The notes under the pieces were generated by a model that searched no databases, was not told the origin of the DNA, and was given only the letters and a program-made list of their open reading frames with translations. This document shows positions 1 through 9,200 of a stretch of DNA of 64,000 bases, one piece after another. Numbering within the stretch: position 1 is the stretch's first letter; the number at the start of each line of letters is the position of its first letter. A program made the position numbers and the translations under genes. Source of the stretch: Pseudobutyrivibrio xylanivorans. Its GTDB lineage: Bacteria > Bacillota > Clostridia > Lachnospirales > Lachnospiraceae. The stretch lies in contig NZ_VTVE01000001.1 in assembly GCF_010906925.1 (NCBI RefSeq), positions 1,116,001-1,180,000 on the forward strand, in the 5' to 3' direction.

Positions 1-327
1 AGAAATCATTGCAGGATAGTCGCTAGTGGCAACCACCGCATAGTCAGCCCCATCGTTAAAGGCTCTTAAAACAGCTTCCTGTTCACCTTCGCTTCCTAAA
101 TCCACAGGCACATTTACAAAATCTACTGATACGTCCTTATCAAGAGCAGCAGTCTCAGCTCCCGCCTTCATGCTCTCCCATTCATCTAAATTATCACCTG
201 TAACAATAAAGGATATCTTTACCTCATCCTTTTGTGTATTGCTGTAAGTTAGATATATAAAAGTCTCTATCAACAGCAGGCAAAAGAAGGCTATTATGAA
301 GCCGATAATAATTTTCCTATTTTTCAC
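1..327 (-). CDS. Membrane-anchored sugar-binding (RbsB-like) sensor protein, partial
   Basis: The 3' part lies beyond the left edge; 109 codons are visible. It opens with a GTG codon at 327 behind a good GGGAGGTG ribosome site. A hydrophobic segment at residues 5-25 has no convincing lipobox, so it looks like a signal anchor. The following sequence (SFIVTGDNLDEW, ADYAVVAT) resembles the first lobe of periplasmic sugar-binding proteins. The start overlaps the end of the YesM-like kinase gene by 11 bp, so the two are translationally linked. Extra binding proteins in YesM/YesN operons are known to act as sugar sensors for the kinase; that role here is inferred. Because the gene is cut, its length and exact family cannot be judged. 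Confidence 0.7.
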   Translation of the reverse strand, partial: MKNRKIIIGFIIAFFCLLLIETFIYLTYSNTQKDEVKISFIVTGDNLDEWESMKAGAETAALDKDVSVDFVNVPVDLGSEGEQEAVLRAFNDGADYAVVATSDYPAMIS

Positions 328-2134
328 GACCTTCACCTCCCTGATATTCTTCCATAGTCATCTTAGGAAGATGAATTGTGGCTGTTGTTCCCACATCCAG
401 CTCGCTTTCAAGAGTCAGTCCATACTCCTCCTTAAAGTAGAGGTTGATTCTCTGGTTGATATTCCAAAGACCAATTCCTGAGCCCTTGCCTTTTGACTGA
501 GATTTATCCTTGAGAAGATTCTCCAAGGTTTCAGGTGGAATTCCCATTCCATTATCCCTAACCTCGATAAATATATCGCCGTCCTTCTCATATCCCACTA
601 TATCAATCACGCCCTCGTCATCATAATCGCCAACTGCGTGATATATGGCATTTTCAATTAACGGCTGAATAATAAGCTTTATTGTAATGCAATCCTCAAT
701 AGCTGGATCAATATCAATATTTGCCTCGAACTTGTTCTTATAGCGCACCTTTTGGATGGCAAGATAGTTTTTAGCATGAGTTATCTCGTCTTTTATTGTG
801 ATTATGTTATTACCCTTGCTAAGACTGATTCTAAACAGGGAGGCAAGGCTTGTAATCATGGAAATCGCCTCTGGATATTTTTCCGTCTCAATCATCCAGA
901 CAATTGAGTCCAGTGTATTGTAAAGGAAATGAGGATTAATCTGAGCCTGAAGCGCATTTAATTCGGATTTACGTTTTTCTTTTTGTTCCTTTACTCGCTC
1001 ATCCATGATATTTCTCATTTGGACAACAAGAGATTTAATGGTCCTGCCCAGATGCCTAATCTCGTGGGAACCACCTATATATACCTGCTCAGCATCAAGC
1101 GCACCCTCTTCAATATCCTTGAGAGATGCCTCTAAACGCTTAATTGGATCAGTAACAATTTTAGAGATAATAACATTGCCAAATACTATTAAGAAAATGG
1201 TAAATGTAATTATAACCAACATAAAAACTCTAAGCTGATTATAGTCTCCTGTAAGCTCAGAAACAGGCACAACTGACACAATTTTCCATCCAGTATAGCC
1301 TATCGTCTTTACGATAACCGCTCTCTTATCTCCCTCAAATGTCTCTATATAATCCCCGTCATCGTAAGTGACATCAACCAAATTATTCTCTTTAACAAGG
1401 CCTGCATAAATAGCCTTTTGCTTAGGGTGATAGATTATCTCTCCATCTGAATCCACCAGATAAACGTATCCAGCGCCTCTTTCATTTACCCTTGAAAACA
1501 TCTGCTCTATGGCAGAATAGTTCATATCTACAAGGAGAATACCTCTTCTTGTGTATCCCATAAAATTAAGATCCACACTACGGCTCAAGGAAACTACCCA
1601 GAAATATCTGTAGTTACTGCTCTCGAACATATTCTGTACATGTGGGGTTGAGAAATGAAAGTTCTCGATTTTCTCTTCAGTGTTTGTGAACCAATCCTGC
1701 TCAGTAAAATCAACGCCAGCTTTTCTAGTTGCAATTGGAGCAGCAGAAATAAGGGCACCATCCTGGGAAATGCAGGCGATACTTATGAGGCTGTCCTTAT
1801 TGGCCTCATATAAAATATCCATTTCCTTGGTCATGGTGTCACTAGTAAGATCCATATTTTTGATGACACTGTAATACATACTATTAGAAATTCCCATCAT
1901 ATTTCTAAGATAGGAATTAAGATTCCAACTCATCTGGTCAACGACCTGCTTGTTATTATCAATTGCCGCCTGCTTGGCAGTGTTAATATAGTTGGTGTAA
2001 AAAGCAAATGCCATAAATGACATGCTAAGTATGGCAACTATAGTAAATGACAATGAAATAATAAGCTGAATGCTTCTTCTTTTGGAAGCTCTCTTGACCC
2101 GATGAAAATAATGTCTTAGGTCAAAGCGCTCCAT
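317..2134 (-). CDS. YesM-type sensor histidine kinase
   Basis: 605 aa membrane histidine kinase of the LytS/YesM group, which senses extracellular sugars and phosphorylates a YesN-type regulator. Transmembrane segments lie near residues 22-45 and 302-325 and enclose an extracellular Cache-like sensor region. A HAMP linker follows (about 325-380). The His_kinase domain carries the motif QINPHFLYNTLDS with phospho-acceptor His402, and a HATPase domain with an N box (LIENAIYH) and G boxes (DNGMGIP, GSGIGLWN) closes the protein. Its start codon overlaps the stop of the regulator gene by one base (TAATG), so the two are an operon. The 3' end overlaps the next binding-protein gene. Family assignment is firm; the ligand is unknown, presumably a substrate of the neighbouring sugar transporter. 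Confidence 0.93.
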   Translation of the reverse strand: MERFDLRHYFHRVKRASKRRSIQLIISLSFTIVAILSMSFMAFAFYTNYINTAKQAAIDNNKQVVDQMSWNLNSYLRNMMGISNSMYYSVIKNMDLTSDTMTKEMDILYEANKDSLISIACISQDGALISAAPIATRKAGVDFTEQDWFTNTEEKIENFHFSTPHVQNMFESSNYRYFWVVSLSRSVDLNFMGYTRRGILLVDMNYSAIEQMFSRVNERGAGYVYLVDSDGEIIYHPKQKAIYAGLVKENNLVDVTYDDGDYIETFEGDKRAVIVKTIGYTGWKIVSVVPVSELTGDYNQLRVFMLVIITFTIFLIVFGNVIISKIVTDPIKRLEASLKDIEEGALDAEQVYIGGSHEIRHLGRTIKSLVVQMRNIMDERVKEQKEKRKSELNALQAQINPHFLYNTLDSIVWMIETEKYPEAISMITSLASLFRISLSKGNNIITIKDEITHAKNYLAIQKVRYKNKFEANIDIDPAIEDCITIKLIIQPLIENAIYHAVGDYDDEGVIDIVGYEKDGDIFIEVRDNGMGIPPETLENLLKDKSQSKGKGSGIGLWNINQRINLYFKEEYGLTLESELDVGTTATIHLPKMTMEEYQGGEGREK

Positions 2135-3732
2135 TAATTACCTCTCTGCTGTCTATATTTTGATGGTGATATACCATAAGCTTTTTTAAATACATAGCTG
2201 AAATAATTTGGCTCCTCATAGCCAATCATTCCTGCAATCATATAGGCCTTCTCATCTGTGTTTTCCAGTAACTCAACTGCTTTTTTAAGACGAATATCAG
2301 TAAGATATGAAACAAAGCTAAGGCCCGTGTTTTTCTTGAACACCGACGAAAAATAGTTAGGGCTAACATTTAGATAAGTGCAAAGACTTTCAACAGAAAT
2401 ATCCGACTCTGTAAAATGCTCTGCAATAAATCCCTTGGCCTTTTCTATCATAAGTCCCGTGCTATCAAGTCTGGTTTTATTGACCATGTCTTTTACCTTA
2501 AAGCATCTGTCCTCAAACCACTTTTCCACCATATCAAGGGATTCTACCTTTTCCAAAAGTTCAAGTATGTCCTTGTCACCCTTTTCATCTTCAGAATTGA
2601 TATCATATGTTCTAGCCAGCTTAATTATCTCAAAATAAGCCTCTAGGATTGAAAGCTTCAGCTGATAAAGAGCCACACCTTTTTGATGAAGATTGGAGAA
2701 AAACTCATGTATTGAACCCTTAAGTTCTTCTGGTGAACCAATCTTTATCTGCTTTAAAATCTGATTTACATTATCTGTCTCAAATAAGTTAATATGGGCA
2801 CCCTTAGGTTCAACATCACCTATAGGAATAGCCTGGTTCTCATCTAAAAGTATTCTGTAGGCAGCTGCTTCTCCTGCGGATTTAAATGAGCTAAATAAAT
2901 CCTTAAGCTCTGTAACCATACCACCAACACCTGCAGTTGTATTAGTCTGCAAAAGCTTGGCAGAAAGCTTACAAATTCTGTCTAAGTCTGTAACAAACTC
3001 ATCGTACTCTTCAGCTCTCTCAAAGCATCCCAGCACAATCACATTGCCCAGATAATTAAGGCAATAATAATTAGCATGACCAGCAAGCCTCTCCTTGGCA
3101 AGCTGATTTAAAGAAACGCAAAGAAGACGCCTTGTATCGTTATTAATTTCATTTTGATTTTCAAAGGAAAGCTTTATTATGCCGACAGCATAGAAATTCC
3201 CCTCAATACCTTGTCCATAGTCTGCTGCTATCTCATTAATCCTATCAGGCTCAATATGGCCCTCTATAAGACCAATCAAAAACTGCTCTCTAAAAAAAGG
3301 AAAACTCTCCTGATAGTACTTCTCCAGAGTCTCCATATTGCGGCGCTTATCTACCTCGTCATCAAGACGCACCTTAATCCGAGCAAAAACCTGATAAAGC
3401 TCATCTGCATCTATTGGCTTTAAAATATATTCTTCAGCAGAAAGCTCGATTGCCTCCTTAGCATAGTCAAACTCATCATAGCCGGAAAAAATAACCACCT
3501 TAGTAGCTGGCAGCTGGGCCTTTAACTGCTTAGAAAACTCAAGTCCATTCATAAAAGGCATATTGACATCAGTCATTACAACATCTGGCTGAGTATCAAG
3601 GGCTCTCTCCAATGCATCTTGGCCATTTTCCGCAGTGGCCACCACATTGAATCCAAGCTCCTGCCAATTAATCTTTTTCTCGATGGCAAGGCGAACTTCC
3701 TCCTCGTCATCAACAAGCATAACATTGTACAT
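2134..3732 (-). CDS. YesN-type response regulator with AraC DNA-binding domain
   Basis: 532 aa. An N-terminal receiver (MLVDDEEEVR, then VVMTDVNMPFMNG with phospho-acceptor Asp55, and a conserved Lys in YILKPID) is followed by a long linker and two AraC-type helix-turn-helix motifs at the C-terminus (LCTYLNVSPNYFSSVFKK and MIGYEEPNYFSYVFKKAYG). It should be phosphorylated by the kinase gene that follows with a one-base overlap. The ribosome site is the unusual GGGGG, 8 nt before ATG. The probable target is the adjacent sugar transporter operon, whose binding-protein gene is preceded by two direct repeats spaced 21 bp as expected for an AraC-family site. That link is inferred. Confidence 0.94.
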   Translation of the reverse strand: MYNVMLVDDEEEVRLAIEKKINWQELGFNVVATAENGQDALERALDTQPDVVMTDVNMPFMNGLEFSKQLKAQLPATKVVIFSGYDEFDYAKEAIELSAEEYILKPIDADELYQVFARIKVRLDDEVDKRRNMETLEKYYQESFPFFREQFLIGLIEGHIEPDRINEIAADYGQGIEGNFYAVGIIKLSFENQNEINNDTRRLLCVSLNQLAKERLAGHANYYCLNYLGNVIVLGCFERAEEYDEFVTDLDRICKLSAKLLQTNTTAGVGGMVTELKDLFSSFKSAGEAAAYRILLDENQAIPIGDVEPKGAHINLFETDNVNQILKQIKIGSPEELKGSIHEFFSNLHQKGVALYQLKLSILEAYFEIIKLARTYDINSEDEKGDKDILELLEKVESLDMVEKWFEDRCFKVKDMVNKTRLDSTGLMIEKAKGFIAEHFTESDISVESLCTYLNVSPNYFSSVFKKNTGLSFVSYLTDIRLKKAVELLENTDEKAYMIAGMIGYEEPNYFSYVFKKAYGISPSKYRQQRGN

Positions 3733-3803
3733 AAATTATTCCCCCGAATACCTAAAACATGCCTAAATTATAGCAAAAATTGCTTCACAAGTATAGAAGA
3801 AAT

Positions 3804-3875
3804 GGACCTAGGGGACGGAGTCAGTGGTCCATTTTCAAATAGCAAAATGGACCACTAACCCCGTCCCCCAGGTCC
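3804..3875. repeat. REP-like long inverted repeat
   Basis: Two 32-nt arms (3804-3835 and 3844-3875) are complementary apart from three positions, enclosing an 8-nt loop. The arms contain the GC-rich core GGGGACGGAGT and end in GGTCCATTTT. The element sits between the regulator gene and the sugar transporter terminator and is much more GC-rich than its surroundings. It resembles the REP/BIME class of palindromic intergenic repeats. I saw no second copy in this window, so its repetitive nature is inferred. Confidence 0.6.
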
Positions 3876-3906
3876 AAAAAAGCCGAGCAAGAAACTCCTG
3901 CCCGGC
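3876..3906 (-). terminator. Terminator of the sugar ABC transporter operon
   Basis: On the minus strand an 8-bp stem (GCCGGGCA with TGCTCGGC, one G-U pair) and 9-nt loop is followed by six T residues, 18 bases downstream of the permease stop codon. Confidence 0.8.
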
Positions 3907-3924
3907 CTCTTTTAGGAACACAAA

Positions 3925-5100
3925 TTAATTTTTCTTTCTCTTAGAAAGTACGTCCACTGTTACAGCGCCGAGAAGAACAGCACCTTTAACAATTTTCTGG
4001 ATATCTGTTGACCATCCAAAAAGTGACATACCGTTGTTAAGGATACCCATTACGAAGGCACCGATTACTGCTCCGAGGATTGTACCAGAACCACCGGCTA
4101 CGGCAGCACCACCGATGTAACATGATGCGATGGCATCCATTTCGAAACCATCACCAGCCTTTGGTGTTGAAGAACCGTTTCTTGCTGAAAGCACAATGCC
4201 TGCAATAGCTGAAAGTACACCCATGTTTGTGTATACCCAGAAGAATACTTTGTTTGTATCAATACCTGAAAGGTTAGCAGCTTTTCTGTTACCACCAAGA
4301 GCATAAATCTGACGGCCTGCTACTGTCTTTGTTGTAACGAAAGCATAGATACCAATGAGAATCACCATGATAAGAAGAACAAATGGAAGTCCATTGTATC
4401 TTGCAAGCTTGTAGAAGAAGAACCAAATAATGAAAAGTTCAATACCAAGCTTTAATACTGTCTGCCATGTAGGAGCAAGAGCAAAGTTGTATTTCTTCTT
4501 TGTCTTGATGCTCTTAAGCTCTGCCCAAACAAGAGCTACTGAAGCAATAATTGCAACAAAGATTGAAACTAAATCAAGGATTCCATCACCAAAGAAGATC
4601 TTATAAGTTGGGAGGAAACCAGCACCGATAAAGTTGTAGTTTGCAGGAAGAGGACCTTTAGTCTGTGCCTGCAAAAGTGTATAGGTAAGACCGCGGCCCA
4701 TAAGCATTGTAGCAAGGGTAACTACGAATGGAGGGATGCTAAGGTAAGCAATAAAGAATCCTGCAAACATACCAACTAAAAGACCAATAGCAAGTGCTGC
4801 AATAATAGCAACCCACATATTCATCTTGTAGTCCATCATAACAATACCAGCAGAAGCACCACAAAGTGCAACTACAGAACCGACACCAAGGTCGACGTTA
4901 CCAGTAAGTACGCAAAGCAACATACCGATAGCAAGGATAACAACGTAGCCGTTCTGCATAACTAAGTTGTTAATATTCATTGGTGTAAGGTTTTTACCGC
5001 CTGTAAGTGCAGCAAATATTAAATAAATAACAATAAGGGCAATGAACATGCCGTATTGTTTCATGTCTAAATTAACTCTCTTCTTTTCCATTTCCATCAT
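3925..5100 (-). CDS. mmsB: Sugar ABC transporter permease (MmsB/GguB/XylH family)
   Basis: 391 aa hydrophobic protein with about ten predicted membrane segments, of the BPD_transp_2 family that forms the channel of ribose/xylose/multiple-sugar importers. Typical features are the N-terminal [23 protein letters not shown] region, GNVDLGVGS, and the C-terminal [15 protein letters not shown]. The gene overlaps the ATPase gene by 29 bp, so it is translated from the same mRNA. The first ATG is used here, but ATG codons 2 and 4 are equally possible because the GAAAGG site lies immediately upstream. Family is clear; length and context best match GguB/MmsB partners of a ChvE-like binding protein. The sugar is not readable from sequence. 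Confidence 0.92.
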   Translation of the reverse strand: MMEMEKKRVNLDMKQYGMFIALIVIYLIFAALTGGKNLTPMNINNLVMQNGYVVILAIGMLLCVLTGNVDLGVGSVVALCGASAGIVMMDYKMNMWVAIIAALAIGLLVGMFAGFFIAYLSIPPFVVTLATMLMGRGLTYTLLQAQTKGPLPANYNFIGAGFLPTYKIFFGDGILDLVSIFVAIIASVALVWAELKSIKTKKKYNFALAPTWQTVLKLGIELFIIWFFFYKLARYNGLPFVLLIMVILIGIYAFVTTKTVAGRQIYALGGNRKAANLSGIDTNKVFFWVYTNMGVLSAIAGIVLSARNGSSTPKAGDGFEMDAIASCYIGGAAVAGGSGTILGAVIGAFVMGILNNGMSLFGWSTDIQKIVKGAVLLGAVTVDVLSKRKKN

Positions 5101-6643
5101 CCTTTCTATTGTGTGCCATTACGCACTGCATAATCTTCTCCTGAGAAACTTCTGCGCTTGAAAGCTCTCCCGCAATTTCGCCTTCATTAATAACGTAGAT
5201 TCTGTCACATGTACCAATTATTTCTGGCATTTCTGAAGAAATAACGATTACAGCTTTACCTGCTTTTGCAAGCTCATTAATGACACAATAAATCTCATAT
5301 TTAGCACCGACATCAATACCACGAGTTGGCTCATCAAGGATAAGCACATCTGGCTGGGTAAGCATCCACTTAGCAAGTACAACCTTTTGCTGGTTACCAC
5401 CTGAAAGAGAACCTACCACCTGATTGATGGAATTGGCTTTTACGTTAATTCTTTTTCTATATTCTTCAGCAGCTAAAATCTCATCGTTACCGTTAATTAC
5501 ACCTCTCTTAGAGAAGAATTTAGGACGAGCTGCAATAGTCATATTTTCTTTGATATCACCTATCAAATTAAGACCATTTGTCTTTCTATCCTCAGTAACA
5601 TAAGCAAGCTTGTTGTTAATGGCATCTTTTACATTGTGGATAGTTACTTCCTCGCCATTAATCTTAACTGTTCCAGAGATTTTCTGTCCGTAGCTGTGTC
5701 CAAATACACTCATGGCAAATTCTGTACGACCAGCACCCATAAGTCCTGCAAGACCAACTACCTCTCCTGCTTTAACTTCGATGTTAATGTCTTTAAGAAC
5801 CTGACGATCTGGATCGTCTGGATGGAATACATTCCAGTTCTTAACCTCAAAAATGGTGTCACCTATAGTAACTCCCTCTCTCACTGGATATCTGTTAGTA
5901 AGCTCACGACCTACCATTGCCTTAATAACTCTATCCTCAGAGAAATCATCAACTCCCTTAACGAGAGTTTCAATTGTCTTACCATCACGAATGACAGTAA
6001 CTGCATCTGCTACATAACTAATCTCATTTAACTTATGTGAAATGATAATACATGTAATACCTTGTCTCTTAAGCTCAAGCATAATATCAAGAAGTTTTTT
6101 AGATTCCTCATCATTCAAAGCCGCTGTTGGCTCATCCAAGATAAGAAGTTCTACCTTCTTGGCCATTGCCTTTGCTATTTCTATTAACTGCTGCTTTCCA
6201 ACACCAAGTGAATTAACTGGTGCATTAACGTTTTCATGTTCAAGACCAACCTTCGCAAGCATCTCTTGAGCTCTTTGTCTGGTCTTAGTCCAATCTATAA
6301 CGCCCTTCATGGAAAGCTGTTCGTTTCCTAAGAATACATTTTCTGCGATTGAAAGAAGTGGAGATAAAGCAAGCTCCTGGTGAATGATTACAATACCTTT
6401 ATGTTCCGAATCTCTAAGATTATGGAATCTACATACTTCACCATTGTATTCAACATCACCTTCATATGTTCCGTAAGGATAAACACCTGAGAGAACATTC
6501 ATAAGTGTGGACTTGCCAGCACCATTCTCTCCACAAAGAGCATGGATTTCTCCCTTTTTTACTTGCAGATTAACATCATCAAGGGCTTTAACTCCAGAAA
6601 ACTCTTTTGTGATATGTTTCATTTCCAAGATGTAATCTGACAT
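5072..6643 (-). CDS. mmsA: Sugar ABC transporter double ATPase (MmsA/GguA family)
   Basis: 523 aa with two fused nucleotide-binding domains, the energy unit of a CUT2-type sugar importer. Domain 1 has Walker [10 protein letters not shown], signature [14 protein letters not shown] and Walker [12 protein letters not shown]. Domain 2 has the atypical [10 protein letters not shown] loop normal for this family, signature [14 protein letters not shown] and [19 protein letters not shown]. It lies between the binding-protein gene and the permease, overlapping the latter. The 82-bp gap to the binding-protein gene contains a strong hairpin that probably sets the usual excess of binding protein over ATPase. 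Confidence 0.95.
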   Translation of the reverse strand: MSDYILEMKHITKEFSGVKALDDVNLQVKKGEIHALCGENGAGKSTLMNVLSGVYPYGTYEGDVEYNGEVCRFHNLRDSEHKGIVIIHQELALSPLLSIAENVFLGNEQLSMKGVIDWTKTRQRAQEMLAKVGLEHENVNAPVNSLGVGKQQLIEIAKAMAKKVELLILDEPTAALNDEESKKLLDIMLELKRQGITCIIISHKLNEISYVADAVTVIRDGKTIETLVKGVDDFSEDRVIKAMVGRELTNRYPVREGVTIGDTIFEVKNWNVFHPDDPDRQVLKDINIEVKAGEVVGLAGLMGAGRTEFAMSVFGHSYGQKISGTVKINGEEVTIHNVKDAINNKLAYVTEDRKTNGLNLIGDIKENMTIAARPKFFSKRGVINGNDEILAAEEYRKRINVKANSINQVVGSLSGGNQQKVVLAKWMLTQPDVLILDEPTRGIDVGAKYEIYCVINELAKAGKAVIVISSEMPEIIGTCDRIYVINEGEIAGELSSAEVSQEKIMQCVMAHNRKDDGNGKEES

Positions 6644-6666
6644 TTTATTCTCCTTCTTTAAAAACT

Positions 6667-6694
6667 GTGGCGACTTAATGACTTAAGTCGCCAC
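6667..6694 (-). promoter_or_regulatory. Intercistronic hairpin between binding protein and ATPase genes
   Basis: A perfect 12-bp stem (GTGGCGACTTAA paired with TTAAGTCGCCAC) with a 4-nt loop, placed between the binding-protein stop and the ATPase ribosome site. The minus-strand sequence after it has only a short T tract, so it looks like an mRNA-stabilising or partially terminating structure rather than a full terminator. Confidence 0.6.
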
Positions 6695-6725
6695 TATAAT
6701 TACTTTTCTAATAAACTTTTATAAA

Positions 6726-7865
6726 TTACTCTGCAAGCTGCTCTTCTGTGTAGTAACCACCATCAACGATGATTTCCTTGTAGTTGTCCTTATCTACTGC
6801 AACTGGTGTGCAAAGGTATGAAGGAACAACAAGCTTACCATTGTCATACTGCTCTTCATCATTGATCTCTGGCTCTGCGCCTTCAAGAACTGCCTGAACC
6901 ATTGTTACGCACTTGTCAGCAAGGAGACGTGTATCCTTGTAGATTGACATTGTCTGAGAACCAGCGATGATGTTCTTTGTAGCCATAAGCTCAGCATCCT
7001 GACCTGTGATAAGTGGCCAATCCTTACCTACTGTGTAACCAGCACCTTCAAGAGCTGCCTTACATCCATAAGCAAAACCATCAAAAGCTGTAGCACAGAT
7101 GTCTAACTTCTCATCAGCATAGAAACCTGTAAGGTAGTTCTCACAGTTCTGCTGTGCTGTCTCCTGAGACCATCTTAAGATACATGTATCTTCGAAAGAT
7201 GTTCTACCTGACTTACATACTAATGTACCGTTGTCAAGGTATGGCTGAAGAACTTCCATAAGACCGTTGTAAAGCATTACAGCGTTGTTATCATCAGGTG
7301 AACCCATGAAGAACTCGATTGTATAAGTCTCATCTGTGTTAGCTAAGTCCTTAGCTTCCTCGATGTACTTACCAATTGCTGTACCAACACCCTTGTTATC
7401 GAATGTTGCATAGTAGCTTACAGCGTCTGTGTCCATAAGAAGACGGTCATAAGCGATGATAGGAATATTAGCTTCCTTAGCCTGCTGCTCAACGTTTACA
7501 AGAGCTGAAGAATCAACTGCTGCGATAACTAAGCAATCAGCGCCAGATGCGATCATGTTCTCGATCTGAGATACCTGAGCCTGTACATCATCCTCTGCGT
7601 ACTGAAGATCAACTTCGTAACCTAAAGCTTCAAGCTTCTCTTTCATGTTGTTACCATCGTTAATCCATCTCTCAGAAGACTGAGTAGGCATTGCAACTGC
7701 AACTCTCTTTCCTGTAGATGCAGCTGGTGTAGATGCATCACCTGAGCCATCTGCTGTTGTAGCTGTACCATCTGCTGGCTGTCCGTTGTCAGCAGGGCCA
7801 CATCCTACAGCTAACCCCATAGCCAATACTGCTGTGAGCATCAAACTTAGAATCTTTTTTTTCAT
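6726..7865 (-). CDS. chvE: ChvE-like sugar-binding lipoprotein of the ABC transporter
   Basis: 379 aa periplasmic-binding-protein-fold lipoprotein. It has a typical signal peptide ending in the lipobox LAVGC (Cys22), then a Gly/Thr/Ser/Asp-rich spacer, then the sugar-binding domain starting VAVAMPTQSSERW. Internal motifs IIAYDRLL, TAFDGFAYG and TGQDAEL are characteristic of ChvE/xylose-type binding proteins; pentose or aldose specificity is likely but unproven. An AGGAGGAG ribosome site precedes ATG. It is the first gene of the transporter operon and is preceded by candidate regulator repeats at 7957-7985. Confidence 0.92.
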   Translation of the reverse strand: MKKKILSLMLTAVLAMGLAVGCGPADNGQPADGTATTADGSGDASTPAASTGKRVAVAMPTQSSERWINDGNNMKEKLEALGYEVDLQYAEDDVQAQVSQIENMIASGADCLVIAAVDSSALVNVEQQAKEANIPIIAYDRLLMDTDAVSYYATFDNKGVGTAIGKYIEEAKDLANTDETYTIEFFMGSPDDNNAVMLYNGLMEVLQPYLDNGTLVCKSGRTSFEDTCILRWSQETAQQNCENYLTGFYADEKLDICATAFDGFAYGCKAALEGAGYTVGKDWPLITGQDAELMATKNIIAGSQTMSIYKDTRLLADKCVTMVQAVLEGAEPEINDEEQYDNGKLVVPSYLCTPVAVDKDNYKEIIVDGGYYTEEQLAE

Positions 7866-7956
7866 TTTCTTCTCCTCCTAAAAGATTTGTAAGCAACTCA
7901 TTGTTGCTTTTAACTATGATATGATTCTATCAACATAGTTTTTTGTAGAAAATATA

Positions 7957-7985
7957 AAATTCTATTTTCATTCTTAGAAATTCTA
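7957..7985 (-). promoter_or_regulatory. Candidate AraC/YesN operator: two direct repeats 21 bp apart
   Basis: On the minus strand the octamer TAGAATTT occurs twice (at 7978-7985 and 7957-7964), start to start exactly 21 bp, i.e. two helical turns. A TAGAAT -10-like hexamer with a poor -35 lies just downstream, as expected of an activator-dependent promoter. The spacing fits an AraC-family protein binding two half-sites; YesN at 2134-3732 is the obvious candidate. Seen in sequence; function inferred. Confidence 0.5.
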
Positions 7986-8037
7986 CACAGTTTGGACACA
8001 TTTATCAACAGTCCACTACAGCAAATTATCTATATAT

Positions 8038-8080
8038 AAAAAAATCCCTAGGCACTTTCACTTAGTACCCTAGGGATTTT
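8038..8080 (-). terminator. Terminator of azlCD
   Basis: A 12-bp stem (AAAATCCCTAGG with CCTAGGGATTTT) and a run of T residues on the minus strand, 24 bp after the azlD stop. Confidence 0.85.
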
Positions 8081-8103
8081 CAAAGTTTTATATGTATTTT
8101 TCC

Positions 8104-8409
8104 TTAAACTAAAATCAATTCTGATATAAAAACCACAGCACAACAAATGCAAGCCACTTTAAAAAGACTCATATTAAACCAGGCTGCAACTGTTCCACTT
8201 ACGAGAGCCAATATTCCAGAAATCTTGCTCTGGGTGGCATCAATAATGGCAGGAAAAGTCATAACTGCCAATGTAACATAAGGAACATAGTATAAAAAGG
8301 ATCTTATAAATCTGCTTTTAATAGGTTTTGTAAATAAGGTAACAGGAAGCACTCTTACAATGGTACTAACAATTCCCGCCACTAATATGTATATATATGT
8401 GTTAGTCAT
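8104..8409 (-). CDS. azlD: AzlD-like small subunit of branched-chain amino acid exporter
   Basis: 101 aa, three to four hydrophobic segments, AzlD family (PF05437). It starts 8 bp inside azlC, so the two are cotranslated. AzlCD form a membrane exporter for branched-chain amino acids and analogues in Bacillus. The nearby ilvC/ilvN genes fit a branched-chain theme, although they are not in the same operon. The family call rests on length, hydrophobicity, the VRVLPVTLF motif and pairing with AzlC. Confidence 0.88.
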   Translation of the reverse strand: MTNTYIYILVAGIVSTIVRVLPVTLFTKPIKSRFIRSFLYYVPYVTLAVMTFPAIIDATQSKISGILALVSGTVAAWFNMSLFKVACICCAVVFISELILV

Positions 8410-9133
8410 CGTCTTCTACCTCCGGATGTGGAAAAATAATAGCTGCAACTGAAGCAATCACAACTGTAAGAATAATAGTCTTAGTACCACTAGAAATACC
8501 TGAAAATATAGATGCTTTGGAAGCAATAAAGCTCAATATAAAACTGATAATAATAAGCACCGTAACTATCCGATGATTTCTAGCCTCAGGCATAATGCAA
8601 GCTAAAAACATTCCATATAAAGCTACTGAAAAAGCGCTAACTAATCTTATAGGCATCAGTTCTCCTGCTATAATTCCAAAGGCAGTGCCAAAAGACCATC
8701 CCAAAACAGCAATTAAAAAAGCTGCATAGTTATACAAAGGCTTAATATGCCCCGGTCTTTTGATGGTAATAGCAAACAGCTCATCAGTCACAGTAAATCC
8801 GACTAAAATCCTATGTAACATAGAAGTTTTAGAACTAAATTTCTGACTTAGCGCTGTAGACATCAGCATATATCTTGCATTAACAACTAATGTCATAATC
8901 GCCATCTCAACATAACCCGCACCAGCAGCAACTACCGTATATACTGCATACTCTCCAGCGCTGGCATGATTTAAAACAGAATTGATAAAGCCCTGAATCG
9001 GATTAAAATTAGATTTTCTGGCTATAATTCCAAGAGAAAAAGCAACCGCCAAATAACCTAGAGCAATCGGAAAACCATCTCTTATGCCCTCAATAAAAAC
9101 TTGTTTATTAGATTTTGATTCAAAAGATTTCAT
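8402..9133 (-). CDS. azlC: AzlC-like branched-chain amino acid exporter
   Basis: 243 aa integral membrane protein of the AzlC family (PF03591). Its N-terminus (FIEGIRDGFPIALGYLAVAFSLG) and the middle segment (NARYMLMSTALSQKF, then TDELFAI) are typical. It is the large component of the AzlCD exporter and overlaps azlD by 8 bp. The start at 9133 faces a divergent gene across 67 bp. The C-terminus ends in acidic residues that overlap the azlD start. Confidence 0.92.
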   Translation of the reverse strand: MKSFESKSNKQVFIEGIRDGFPIALGYLAVAFSLGIIARKSNFNPIQGFINSVLNHASAGEYAVYTVVAAGAGYVEMAIMTLVVNARYMLMSTALSQKFSSKTSMLHRILVGFTVTDELFAITIKRPGHIKPLYNYAAFLIAVLGWSFGTAFGIIAGELMPIRLVSAFSVALYGMFLACIMPEARNHRIVTVLIIISFILSFIASKASIFSGISSGTKTIILTVVIASVAAIIFPHPEVEDDD

Positions 9134-9200
9134 AATTTTTTAATACTTTCATCTTCACAAAAGTGTACAATCATATATATAAATTATTTGGGAGGCAAAT

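Noticed and set aside
5100-5800. Non-canonical Walker A ([10 protein letters not shown]) in the second ATPase domain of MmsA
   Set aside because: This is the usual state in the double-ATPase sugar importer family.
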